Shown piece after piece: positions 1 to 5,687 of a DNA stretch of 6,394 nucleotides. A program made the translations under genes and the position numbers. This DNA comes from Spirochaetota bacterium (GTDB lineage Bacteria; Spirochaetota; UBA4802; UBA5550). Under the pieces are notes generated by a model. That model saw nothing but the letters and a program-made list of their open reading frames with translations, had not been told where the DNA came from and ran no database searches. The first letter of the stretch is position 1. Each line of letters starts with the position of its first letter. Location of the stretch: assembly GCA_022704585.1 (NCBI GenBank), contig JAKJGD010000131.1, positions 1 to 6,394 of the forward strand. Reading direction: 5' to 3'.

Positions 1-2
1 GG

Positions 3-83
3 AGCCTGGTTCAGGGCGACCAGGTCCATCCCAACGTCGAGGGATACCGCCTCATGGCCGAGGCGATCATGGGATCGTTCTGA
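3..83 (+). CDS. SGNH/GDSL-type hydrolase, C-terminal end only (5' truncated by window edge)
   Basis: The reading frame is open from the window edge to a TGA at 81-83 and encodes 26 residues. They contain GDQVHPNVEGYRLMAEAI, the block V signature of SGNH hydrolases: Asp-x-x-His followed by Pro-Asn, then a Gly-Tyr and a closing helix. In that family the Asp and His complete the Ser-Asp-His catalytic triad of esterases, lipases and lysophospholipases such as the TesA group. The nucleophile Ser, the Gly and the Asn of the earlier blocks lie outside the window, so substrate and location cannot be inferred. It converges with the permease gene, with 18 bp between the stop codons. The family call is fairly safe because the DxxHPN plus GY arrangement is distinctive, but it rests on a short tail. 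Confidence 0.75.
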   Translation, partial: SLVQGDQVHPNVEGYRLMAEAIMGSF

Positions 84-108
84 AACCGTGAGGCGTGATC
101 GTCAGAAC
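77..108. terminator. Inverted repeat spanning two convergent stop codons
   Basis: GTTCTGA (77-83) and TCAGAAC (102-108) are perfect 7-bp inverted arms separated by 18 nt. Each arm contains the stop codon of one of the convergent genes. A hairpin could form in either transcript, but the loop is long and there is no T-run on either side. The terminator role is therefore inferred only from position, and the match may be chance. Confidence 0.25.
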
Positions 109-1076
109 AGGCCGGCGCAGTGGAGCGCGAACATGACCGGCAGCACGATAAGTATGAACATCACCGTGTTTACCACGAAGAGGGAGGAGGCGAGGCGCGC
201 GTCGAGGTCGAACAGGATGGCTGTCACGACCGAGTAGATCGCCGCGGGCATGAATGACTGTATCTGGATCACGGACTTGATGTCCCGGCCGATCGGCGCC
301 CACTGCAGCGCCAGGAACGCGGCCGCGGGGACCAGGAGGAACTTTATCGCGGCCAGTGCAACATGCCCGCGCCTGAGGGCGATACCCTCCCGCAGGTCGT
401 GGCTGAGACCCAGGGTCCAGTAGTAGAACACCACCGACAGCATCATCACAAGGTCCACCGGCGGGTCCAGCCGGGGCCGCGGTATCTCCGTGGCGAGAAG
501 CAACAGCGCGGCAAGTGCCGCGAACAGCGGCATGTTCCGGTAAGAGAGGATGAAGTCCCGGGCCGAACGAAGGGTGAACTTCCCCGTGCCGGCCTGGGCG
601 TAGGAAAAAATCACCAGGAAGGTGTAGGGCATGAAGTACATGATAAATATCGATGACAGGGCGAGCCCCGTCTCCTTCATGAACAGGTAGCAGATGAAGC
701 CCCCCATGGTGAAGCCGTGGTTTGCCAGAGATGCGCTGATCAGGAAGGTCTTTCGCGCGGCTCCCTTAAGCCGGAGGAGAGGGAGCGACAGTTTCCCAAG
801 GACAAAGCCCGCGATGACGATGCAGAGACCGGCGACCGGGAGGACCGCCATCTCGTGCCGGATCTGCAGGCCCCATATGCTCCAGAAAATGACCGGCGGC
901 TCAAGGAGCATGAGGTTGACCCGAATGACCTTTTTCGACACGGCCGGCGGATCGTCCAACAGGGTCTTCATACGGTACCCCGCGATGAAGGGAACGATTA
1001 TGAGAAATTGAAAAATGATGAATTTCACCGCGAGTGGCACGCTCTCTACCCCGTAATAATTCAGTATGTCCGTCAC
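102..1076 (-). CDS. AEC-family (auxin efflux carrier-like) permease
   Basis: This encodes a 324-residue, very hydrophobic protein with about ten predicted membrane helices, near residues 17-33, 54-70, 78-100, 112-132, 138-158, 182-197, 207-224, 238-259, 268-288 and 296-318. The two-times-five layout, a length near 310-330, the central Asn-His-Gly-Phe plus Gly-Gly stretch (119-126) in helix 4 and SFMPAAIYSVV (274-284) in helix 9 fit the AEC/malonate-permease family of inner-membrane carriers. These move organic anions or small carboxylates. The substrate cannot be read from the sequence. The first possible start is a GTG at 1076, with only a poor GGGG about 12-15 nt upstream. GTG codons at 1040 (Val13) or 1028 (Val17) would still keep helix 1 and are possible true starts. 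It is divergent from aat and convergent with the hydrolase, so probably transcribed alone. Confidence 0.82.
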   Translation of the reverse strand: MTDILNYYGVESVPLAVKFIIFQFLIIVPFIAGYRMKTLLDDPPAVSKKVIRVNLMLLEPPVIFWSIWGLQIRHEMAVLPVAGLCIVIAGFVLGKLSLPLLRLKGAARKTFLISASLANHGFTMGGFICYLFMKETGLALSSIFIMYFMPYTFLVIFSYAQAGTGKFTLRSARDFILSYRNMPLFAALAALLLLATEIPRPRLDPPVDLVMMLSVVFYYWTLGLSHDLREGIALRRGHVALAAIKFLLVPAAAFLALQWAPIGRDIKSVIQIQSFMPAAIYSVVTAILFDLDARLASSLFVVNTVMFILIVLPVMFALHCAGLF

Positions 1077-1112
1077 ATGACCAGTAGCCCCAAATAAATT
1101 CCACGGGCAAGA

Positions 1113-1140
1113 ATAATTTTTTACTGGATTATTATCTCAA
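1113..1140 (-). promoter_or_regulatory. Candidate sigma-70 promoter for the AEC permease gene
   Basis: Read on the - strand, TTGAGA (1140-1135, 5 of 6 to the -35 consensus) is followed after 16 nt by AATTAT (1118-1113, 4 of 6 to the -10). This would start transcription near 1105, about 30 nt before the GTG at 1076. The whole 1077-1150 stretch is AT-rich, so chance matches are likely. Confidence 0.35.
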
Positions 1141-1147
1141 TTAATAT
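1120..1147 (+). promoter_or_regulatory. Weak candidate promoter for aat
   Basis: TTTACT (1120-1125, 4 of 6 to the -35) and TAATAT (1142-1147, 4 of 6 to the -10) are spaced by 16 bp upstream of aat. The overlapping TATATC at 1145-1150 is an alternative -10. The leader would be about 55-60 nt and would carry the hairpin at 1160-1175. The element overlaps the opposing permease promoter candidate, so the two could compete for polymerase. Both matches are weak. Confidence 0.25.
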
Positions 1148-1159
1148 ATCGTAACTGTC

Positions 1160-1175
1160 TGACGGCACACCGTCA
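1160..1175. repeat. Small inverted repeat in the permease/aat divergent region
   Basis: TGACGG (1160-1165) and CCGTCA (1170-1175) are perfect 6-bp arms around CACA. It lies between the candidate aat promoter and the aat start, where it could be an operator or a leader hairpin. There is no T-run after it. Function is inferred only from position. Confidence 0.3.
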
Positions 1176-1211
1176 TATCCGGAAAAACCATCGCCGCGGG
1201 GGTCTGCGCAC

Positions 1212-1907
1212 ATGCCCATTTTCGAGCTGAACAAGGAAATCGTGTTCCCGCCGGTGCGCCTTGCCGAGCCGAACGGCATACTTGCCGTGGGCGGCGACCT
1301 CTCACCCGATCGGCTGCTCATGGCCTACCGGAGCGGCATTTTCCCCTGGTATTCGGACGACGAACCTATCATCTGGTGGTCGCCTGACCCCCGCTTTGTG
1401 CTCTTCCCCGACGAGCTGTATATTTCCAGGACCATGCGCCAGGTCCTGAAAAGGAGGACCTTCGACATCACGCTCGACCGCGATTTCCGGGGCGTGATAC
1501 GGGGCTGCCAGGGACCGCGGAAAAAGGAGCGCGGCACCTGGATCACGGAAGAAATGATGGAGGCATATATCAGGCTCCACGACCTGGGTTTTGCGCATTC
1601 CGCAGAGGCATGGCGGGACGGTGAGCTGGCCGGCGGCCTGTATGGCATATCACTGGGTCGCTGCTTTTTCGGGGAGTCGATGTTCACCCGCGCGAGCAAC
1701 GCGTCAAAGGCGGCCTTCATTGTGCTGGTACGGAAACTGAACGAGCTCGGCTTTGTTATAATCGACAGCCAGGTCTACACGGGTCATCTCGAGTCGCTGG
1801 GAGCGCGCCACATACCGCGCGAGGAGTACATCGAACACGTTAACCGCGGTTTGACGTTTGATACGATCCGGGGCAGCTGGAAGGACCTGCTCGAGAGATC
1901 CATCTGA
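1212..1907 (+). CDS. aat: Leucyl/phenylalanyl-tRNA--protein transferase
   Basis: This cytoplasmic enzyme moves Leu or Phe from charged tRNA onto the N-terminus of proteins that begin with Arg or Lys, marking them for ClpS/ClpAP degradation (the N-end rule). The 231 residues match the family's usual length (E. coli about 234). Hallmarks appear in order: GGDLSPDRLL (27-36), SGIFPWY (41-47), WWSPDPR (55-61), GTWI (108-111), HSAEAW (129-134), GGLYG (141-145), FFGESMF (152-158), IIDSQ (183-187) and HLESLGA (192-198). E155, D185 and Q187 align by motif with E. coli E156, D186 and Q188, the residues implicated in catalysis, so the enzyme looks intact. The ATG at 1212 follows a GGGGGT about 9 nt upstream, and no in-frame start lies just upstream. 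No clpS or clpA is in the window. It stands alone between a divergent and a convergent gene. Confidence 0.97.
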   Translation: MPIFELNKEIVFPPVRLAEPNGILAVGGDLSPDRLLMAYRSGIFPWYSDDEPIIWWSPDPRFVLFPDELYISRTMRQVLKRRTFDITLDRDFRGVIRGCQGPRKKERGTWITEEMMEAYIRLHDLGFAHSAEAWRDGELAGGLYGISLGRCFFGESMFTRASNASKAAFIVLVRKLNELGFVIIDSQVYTGHLESLGARHIPREEYIEHVNRGLTFDTIRGSWKDLLERSI

Positions 1908-1935
1908 TAGGTCCGCAAGCGCTTGCGGACCTATC
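1906..1935. terminator. Perfect 30-bp palindrome, probable bidirectional terminator
   Basis: The left half GATAGGTCCGCAAGC (1906-1920) is followed immediately by its exact reverse complement (1921-1935). As RNA it folds to a 13-bp stem with a GCGC loop. The first two bases belong to the aat stop codon, and the opposing gene stops 19 bp beyond the right arm. Its place between convergent genes and its stem strength suit a two-way transcription stop. No T-run follows on either strand, so it is not a textbook intrinsic terminator. It could instead be a protein-binding palindrome or a member of a repeat family. Confidence 0.55.
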
Positions 1936-1953
1936 GGTAATTCTCGTATGGCA

Positions 1954-4584
1954 TCAGATCTTTCCCGCCTGCACCGAGCCGATTATCTTCATGAATTGCG
2001 TCTTAAATGACGGGTAACGGTCCCGCGCTGTCGTGCCGGTGATCAGGACGGCGAATCCGTCCTTTGAGAGGGCGCAGGTCTGGAATACGTTCCGCTTCCT
2101 GTCGCTGGACAGGATCATCAGGCAATCAAGATCGTTGGTTTTCTGCCACTGTTTTTCCACCAGGTTGCACCCGGCCTTCTGCAGCCATTCTTCGGCTGTT
2201 TCCTTTGCATCGCGATTTTCCAGCGGCAGCCTGACGAGCTGGATCGACGATACGCCGTCGTCATTATGAAAAGACCTGACGATGCCCTGGAAACGCTCCG
2301 TATCACCAATCTCCTGCTCGTCCCATCCACGGGGGATCGAGATGGACAGCCCCGGTTCATCGAGGACGATGACGGTTCGTTCTTCAGATGATGATTTCGC
2401 GCTTTCGCCGGCCGCCTTGCCCCGGGCCCGGGTGCCGCGATCGAGGATGAGGGAAAGTTTGAGGGCGGCGTTCCTGTCGATCTCCGTGAAATTGGATTCA
2501 TTCATGATCCACGCGTCGATCCGCATCCGCACCGGGGCGTCGAGGCGACGTTCCAGCGAGGATATCTCCTCCCGGGACAGGATGTCGCGAACCGAAACGC
2601 CGCGCTTGCGGTAGAAACCGACCAGGGTCTTGAAACGGGAAAGGGCTGTGAGCGCCTCCGTGCGCAGATAACGCTTCGAATCATGTTCGCTCCGTATGCG
2701 GCCCGTGTCAAAATCAGGTATGGACGGGATCAGCGACGCGGCCTTAACTGACTGCTCGAGCCCGGGCGATCTCGCCCCGGAACGGGCCTGGCCTGTAAAT
2801 GCGTCGAAACAGTCGCTGTAGCGCTCGAACGCGCCGGCTGCATAGGAGTAACTGGCGCTCAGGGAAACGCATTCTTCAGCGTACCGGAAGTGAGCGTCTA
2901 TGTCCTCCTGCGCTATCTTTTCATTTAGTCCCTCGCGCGTCTGTTTCTCGTTGCCTGAAGCAGCAGCTGCTTCTCTCAGGAAGCGACTGCGGAAAGCGCC
3001 CATTGTCCCTTTCAGCGTCCGGACGGCGGCGTTGTGTTCGGCTGCGAGCTCCTTCATGATCAGTCCGTCCTGCCGTGTCAGGAAGGGCCGGTGCAGAGCA
3101 CCGGGTGAGGGCGCCGCTCCCGCGAAAGAGAACAGGGCGCCGGTCCTTTCGTACGCTTTGGAAAAGCGTTTCGCTACGTCCGGGTCATGAACGCCGGTGA
3201 GGCGCGAGCATTCCGAAAGATATTCGCGGTCCCGCCGCATGCGGTACCTGGAAAGGGTGACGATCTCGCCGCTCCCGGTTTTTCTTGACGATGATACGAG
3301 GGAAACGAGCGCTACCGACTTTCTCCCGCATTCGTCGAGAATGGATATGACGCTTTCGAACGCGCTCTTCGCTTTCCGGAATTCATTCTCGTTGGAGGCT
3401 GCCGGTGTCCCCGCGCCGGCTCTCCGGCGCAGCTTCTCCTCTTCGCGGAAAAAAAGCTGTTTCGTCACGCCCGTATGGCGGGCAATGACAGTATCGAACT
3501 TTTTTTTCAGGTCGTCGAAGAACTGCCGGTCTTCCCTGCCGCTTACCGACAGGGCCAGCGCTTTCCTTATTTTATGCAGGTCATCGAGCGCCGACCGGTA
3601 GCCCGTAACCGGCGGAATCTCCAATGTAAAGCCTGATGCCGGCTTCGCGTCCCCGCTTTTTTTCGGGACCGCGACGTCGCGAAAAGCCTTATACAGCGAT
3701 CCGGAAAAAATTGCTTCAAGCACGTCAGGATTTTTGTGCATGGTGCGGACCTGGTCCAGCGGGGCATCATTCCCGGGCAGGAGCGCGATGATCGAAGCGC
3801 AGGAGGACAGGTCTTTCTCCAGGCCTGACCGTATATTCTTCCAGGTGCGGGATTTTTCAAGGATGGAGCGGTCGCCCGCCGGGGACTGCACCGCGTAGCC
3901 GCTGATAATGTTCTGCGCGGTTCGCGAGACAAGCGCGCGCAACTCGGGATAATTGGCCCGGTTATTTCTTGCAGCCATGTCGCGGATAACTGCGTCCATG
4001 ACGGCCCGGCGGGTCTGCCCGAGGAAGCGGGGCCCGTCTTCCATGATGCGGCCCAGCCCGAGCTCTATGGCGATGTTTTTCCAGTCGTCGGGACTGATGT
4101 CATATTTCATGGTTGCCTCAACAAAACTGTCCAGCTCTGCGCCGTCCCGGGCAAATGTCCCGGCAGTGATCTCCCTGAGAGCGGTCTTCACCGCGGCGCG
4201 CACCGTTTCGTCCACTGGTGCGCTTTCAGCTTCGATCACCATGAGCTCGAGCTGTTTCAGGGCGCAGAGCGGCGGGACATTGCGGTCGGCCTCAACTGCT
4301 ATATCGGCCCCGGACATGGCGCGGGTTTCGTGTGTCAGGGAGCCGTCGTTTTTCATGTCGCCCTCGAGAACGGCGATGAGGCCCCGCGCTCGCCGGATCT
4401 CTCCGTCGATCAGGGCCGCGATCTGCCGGTCTGCCGTCGGGCTGCTTTCAAACCGCTCCTTTTCGGCGGCGAGCCTGTCGAGGCGCGCGTTCCACCACTG
4501 GAGGCGCGACTTTGTGAAGCCGAAGGAGTTAACGAACATAGCCATTACAAGCAGTACGGTTATTATAGCATATCGTTGGTTCAT
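1954..4584 (-). CDS. Large exported or membrane-anchored protein of unknown function, with Mog1/PsbP-like C-terminal domain
   Basis: I do not recognise this 876-residue protein. Residues 1-4 are MNQR, then a hydrophobic stretch (5-23) forms a signal peptide or N-terminal anchor. SFG (20-22) could be a signal peptidase site. A Trp-Trp and a charged helix follow (26-46). Residues 50-720 are rich in Ala, Arg, Glu, Ser and Leu and look largely helical, with charged segments likely to form coiled coil near 329-388 and 400-420. Low-complexity linkers lie at 389-398, 538-545 and 717-734. The last ~140 residues (735-876) change character: LSISIPRGW (747-754), alternating strands, and a closing RYPSFKTQFMKIIGSV (856-871) recall the Mog1/PsbP/DUF1795 alpha-beta fold, here as an inference from pattern only. 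The ATG at 4584 is preferred over an in-frame GTG at 4629, because GGAG sits 7 nt upstream and it puts the signal sequence at the very N-terminus. The gene is transcribed alone. Confidence 0.8.
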   Translation of the reverse strand: MNQRYAIITVLLVMAMFVNSFGFTKSRLQWWNARLDRLAAEKERFESSPTADRQIAALIDGEIRRARGLIAVLEGDMKNDGSLTHETRAMSGADIAVEADRNVPPLCALKQLELMVIEAESAPVDETVRAAVKTALREITAGTFARDGAELDSFVEATMKYDISPDDWKNIAIELGLGRIMEDGPRFLGQTRRAVMDAVIRDMAARNNRANYPELRALVSRTAQNIISGYAVQSPAGDRSILEKSRTWKNIRSGLEKDLSSCASIIALLPGNDAPLDQVRTMHKNPDVLEAIFSGSLYKAFRDVAVPKKSGDAKPASGFTLEIPPVTGYRSALDDLHKIRKALALSVSGREDRQFFDDLKKKFDTVIARHTGVTKQLFFREEEKLRRRAGAGTPAASNENEFRKAKSAFESVISILDECGRKSVALVSLVSSSRKTGSGEIVTLSRYRMRRDREYLSECSRLTGVHDPDVAKRFSKAYERTGALFSFAGAAPSPGALHRPFLTRQDGLIMKELAAEHNAAVRTLKGTMGAFRSRFLREAAAASGNEKQTREGLNEKIAQEDIDAHFRYAEECVSLSASYSYAAGAFERYSDCFDAFTGQARSGARSPGLEQSVKAASLIPSIPDFDTGRIRSEHDSKRYLRTEALTALSRFKTLVGFYRKRGVSVRDILSREEISSLERRLDAPVRMRIDAWIMNESNFTEIDRNAALKLSLILDRGTRARGKAAGESAKSSSEERTVIVLDEPGLSISIPRGWDEQEIGDTERFQGIVRSFHNDDGVSSIQLVRLPLENRDAKETAEEWLQKAGCNLVEKQWQKTNDLDCLMILSSDRKRNVFQTCALSKDGFAVLITGTTARDRYPSFKTQFMKIIGSVQAGKI

Positions 4585-4591
4585 GGAACGG

Positions 4592-4595
4592 CTCC
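4592..4595 (-). promoter_or_regulatory. Ribosome binding site deciding the start of the 876-residue protein
   Basis: On the - strand GGAG lies 7 nt before the ATG at 4584. The longer in-frame start, GTG at 4629, has no purine-rich site before it. This supports the shorter protein with its hydrophobic segment at the N-terminus. Confidence 0.75.
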
Positions 4596-4668
4596 GGGAT
4601 AGAACTGGATTGCGACTGTTTTGCTTCACCAGTGATCGCGCAAAAAGAAGAAATATGTCGCTATATGC

Positions 4669-4696
4669 ATTATCGTACTTTATTGAGATTCTTGAA
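4669..4696 (-). promoter_or_regulatory. Candidate promoter for the 876-residue protein gene
   Basis: On the - strand TTCAAG (4696-4691, 3 of 6 to the -35) is followed after 16 nt by GATAAT (4674-4669, 5 of 6 to the -10). Transcription would start near 4662, about 80 nt before the ATG at 4584. The -10 is good and the -35 poor. Confidence 0.4.
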
Positions 4697-4719
4697 AATA
4701 AAATTAGGAGCCCTGTTCA

Positions 4720-4743
4720 GCTCTTTTTATTGTTGAAAAGAGC
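4720..4743. promoter_or_regulatory. Operator-like inverted repeat over the ankyrin gene -35
   Basis: GCTCTTTT (4720-4727) and AAAAGAGC (4736-4743) are perfect 8-bp arms around an 8-nt spacer. The right arm overlaps the candidate -35 hexamer at 4733-4738, the geometry expected of a repressor site. Nothing in the window identifies a cognate regulator. As RNA from an upstream transcript it could also form a hairpin. Confidence 0.4.
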
Positions 4744-4761
4744 GTTTGCATGCCGTATATT
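4733..4761 (+). promoter_or_regulatory. Sigma-70-type promoter for the ankyrin-repeat gene
   Basis: TTGAAA (4733-4738, 5 of 6) and TATATT (4756-4761, 5 of 6) are separated by exactly 17 bp, the optimal spacing. Transcription would start near 4768 and leave a leader of about 118 nt before the ATG at 4886. This is the best promoter match in the window. Confidence 0.6.
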
Positions 4762-4795
4762 GGTTTGCCGGCTCAGGCAGGCTCCGCACAAGTGG

Positions 4796-4817
4796 GGCCC
4801 ATTGTGTCCCAATGGCC
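4796..4817 (+). other. Leader hairpin upstream of the ankyrin-repeat gene
   Basis: CCATTG (4799-4804) pairs with CAATGG (4810-4815). Two further G-C pairs (4796-4797 with 4816-4817) lie beyond a bulged C at 4798, and the loop is 5 nt. Only three T residues follow, so it is a poor terminator. It could stabilise the leader or act as an attenuator stem, but no known riboswitch is recognised. Confidence 0.3.
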
Positions 4818-4870
4818 TTTACTGAAAACAGGGCTTTATCTATATGGTTACAGTAATAAATTCAGATGAC

Positions 4871-4880
4871 AGGTGGGGGT
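4871..4880 (+). promoter_or_regulatory. Ribosome binding site deciding the ankyrin protein start
   Basis: The purine-rich AGGTGGGGGT ends 5 nt before the ATG at 4886. An in-frame ATG at 4844 has only AGGG about 11 nt upstream and would put 14 polar residues before the signal peptide. The 4886 start is preferred. Confidence 0.65.
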
Positions 4881-4885
4881 GTATC

Positions 4886-5422
4886 ATGAAAATGCTTGTT
4901 CTAATTCTGGCACTGTTGTTCCCGCTGGCAGTATTCGCTGATAGTAACAATGATTTAATAAAAGCATCAGAGAAAGGAGACAAGGCCGCTGTAGTATCCC
5001 TTCTTGCCGGGGGTGCAAATGTAAACGCGAAGGATGGTACCGGCCTCACGCCTGTGATGTGGGCGTCCTTTAAGGGCCATACAGATATTGTAAAATTCTT
5101 GATCGAAAAAGGCGCCAATGTGAACGAGAAACCATATGACGGCCACACGGCCCTGATGATGGCTTCAGTAAATGACTTTAAAGATATTGTAAAACTTTTG
5201 CTTGAAAAAGGCGCAGACGTTAATGCGAAGGATCAGAGAGGAAGGACAGCCCTGATATATGCTTCAGAACAGGGCAAAACCGATATAGTAAAACTTCTGC
5301 TCGAGAAACGAGCTGATGTAAATGCAAAGGATGGGAAAGGTTTCACTGCACTGGGTCTTGCTTCGTACTATCAGCATTCGGAGATAATCACTTTGCTGAA
5401 AGCGGCCGGTGCCAGTGAATAG
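4886..5422 (+). CDS. Secreted ankyrin-repeat protein
   Basis: The 178-residue product begins with a classic signal peptide (MK, hydrophobic core 4-17, Val-Phe-Ala site after residue 18), so it is probably exported to the periplasm or beyond. The mature part is almost entirely ankyrin: a degenerate first unit (21-50), three full 33-residue units (51-83, 84-116, 117-149) and a C-terminal cap (150-178). The units show the usual G-x-TAL-x-x-AS and D-IVK-LLEKGADVNAKD pattern. Such domains are protein-binding scaffolds and no enzyme motif is present, so the partner is unknown. The ATG at 4886 is chosen for its ribosome site. The gene has its own promoter and looks transcribed alone. One 60-base stretch (5161-5220) has 21 G/C, against 37 of 60 for a stretch of aat (1621-1680), which may mean different ancestry. 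Confidence 0.93.
   Translation: MKMLVLILALLFPLAVFADSNNDLIKASEKGDKAAVVSLLAGGANVNAKDGTGLTPVMWASFKGHTDIVKFLIEKGANVNEKPYDGHTALMMASVNDFKDIVKLLLEKGADVNAKDQRGRTALIYASEQGKTDIVKLLLEKRADVNAKDGKGFTALGLASYYQHSEIITLLKAAGASE
5036..5332 (+). repeat. Three tandem 99-bp ankyrin repeat units
   Basis: The units are 5036-5134, 5135-5233 and 5234-5332. The second halves of the last two are nearly the same at the DNA level (GATAT-GTAAAACTT-TGCT then an NAKD-coding end), with mostly synonymous changes. This points to expansion by in-frame duplication rather than separate origin. Such a locus could gain or lose units by recombination. Confidence 0.7.
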
Positions 5423-5432
5423 ACGCTTGTGA

Positions 5433-5491
5433 ACCACGCTTTGACAGGCTTGTCCTGAGCAAGTTCTGATATGTGGCGTTGTATTTTTTTT
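5433..5491 (+). terminator. Possible intrinsic terminator of the ankyrin-repeat gene
   Basis: A run of eight T residues (5484-5491) follows sequence that can fold weakly. AACCAC (5432-5437) can pair with GTGGCGTT (5473-5480) with a 2-nt bulge, enclosing CAGG...CCTG (5445-5457) or CTTG...CAAG (5449-5463). The T-run is good but the stem is poor and long. It is placed 10-70 nt after the stop codon, where a terminator is expected. Confidence 0.35.
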
Positions 5492-5532
5492 CCGCTTATT
5501 TCCTTTTTAGAAGCTCAAGCGGCATCTAGCTC

Positions 5533-5649
5533 ATGAAATCCTTCTGGATGTACATCGGCATTGTAACGATCGTTTTTTTTAGACTTTACTTATTGATGTT
5601 TATTCCACTGGGGCTAATGGGTTTATTTAAGTCTCTTTCTCGTCAATAA
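5533..5649 (+). CDS. Possible small hydrophobic membrane peptide (38 residues)
   Basis: An ATG at 5533 opens 38 codons ending in TAA at 5647-5649. The product is strongly hydrophobic from residue 4 to 31 (FWMYIGIVTIVFF, then LYLLMFIPLGLMGLF) with a basic tail (KSLSRQ), the make-up of a single-pass small membrane protein. There is no clear ribosome site and no recognised promoter. It follows the possible ankyrin terminator. It may be a real small protein, a remnant of a larger membrane gene, or chance in AT-rich DNA, where T-rich codons give hydrophobic residues. The rest of the 5423-5687 gap shows no gene. Confidence 0.25.
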   Translation: MKSFWMYIGIVTIVFFRLYLLMFIPLGLMGLFKSLSRQ

Positions 5650-5687
5650 TAGCTGTTAAAAGGGTTTGGCCTGAAACAACGGGTGTG

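Larger units (their letters stand above)
4709..4835. repeat. 127-bp segment bounded by imperfect inverted repeats
   Basis: AGCCCTGTTCAG (4709-4720) pairs with CTGAAAACAGGGCT (4822-4835) over 12 bp, with a 2-nt bulge in the right arm. The segment lies wholly inside the 301-bp gap between the 876-residue protein gene and the ankyrin gene, and it contains the candidate ankyrin promoter. It could be a miniature inverted-repeat element or a degraded insertion end, but I see no clear target-site duplication. The rest of the gap holds the two promoters, the leader hairpin and no credible gene. Confidence 0.35.

Noticed and set aside
717..1097. Overlapping + strand open frames opposite the permease
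   Set aside because: The translations are charged and low in complexity with no motif, while the opposite strand encodes a clean ten-helix permease.
4585..4629. Extended N-terminus of the 876-residue protein from the GTG at 4629
   Set aside because: There is no ribosome site before the GTG, and it would add 15 polar residues before the hydrophobic segment. The ATG at 4584 has GGAG 7 nt upstream.
3953..4825. Long + strand open frame of 290 codons opposite the 876-residue protein gene
   Set aside because: It is antisense to a gene with a good ribosome site and signal sequence. Its product is Ser/Arg/Ala-rich with no motif, typical of a GC-rich shadow frame, and it runs on through the promoter region.
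4812..4856. 14-codon possible leader peptide in the ankyrin leader
   Set aside because: It has no ribosome site, its ATG lies within the stem of the leader hairpin, and it has no run of a single amino acid that would suggest attenuation.
4844..4885. Extended N-terminus of the ankyrin protein from the ATG at 4844
   Set aside because: It would bury the signal peptide behind 14 polar residues, and the ribosome site at 4871-4880 clearly serves the ATG at 4886.
5441..5472. Perfect TTGACA at 5441-5446 as a promoter -35
   Set aside because: No acceptable -10 lies 16-18 bp downstream. The nearest, TGATAT, is 20 bp away and matches only 3 of 6.
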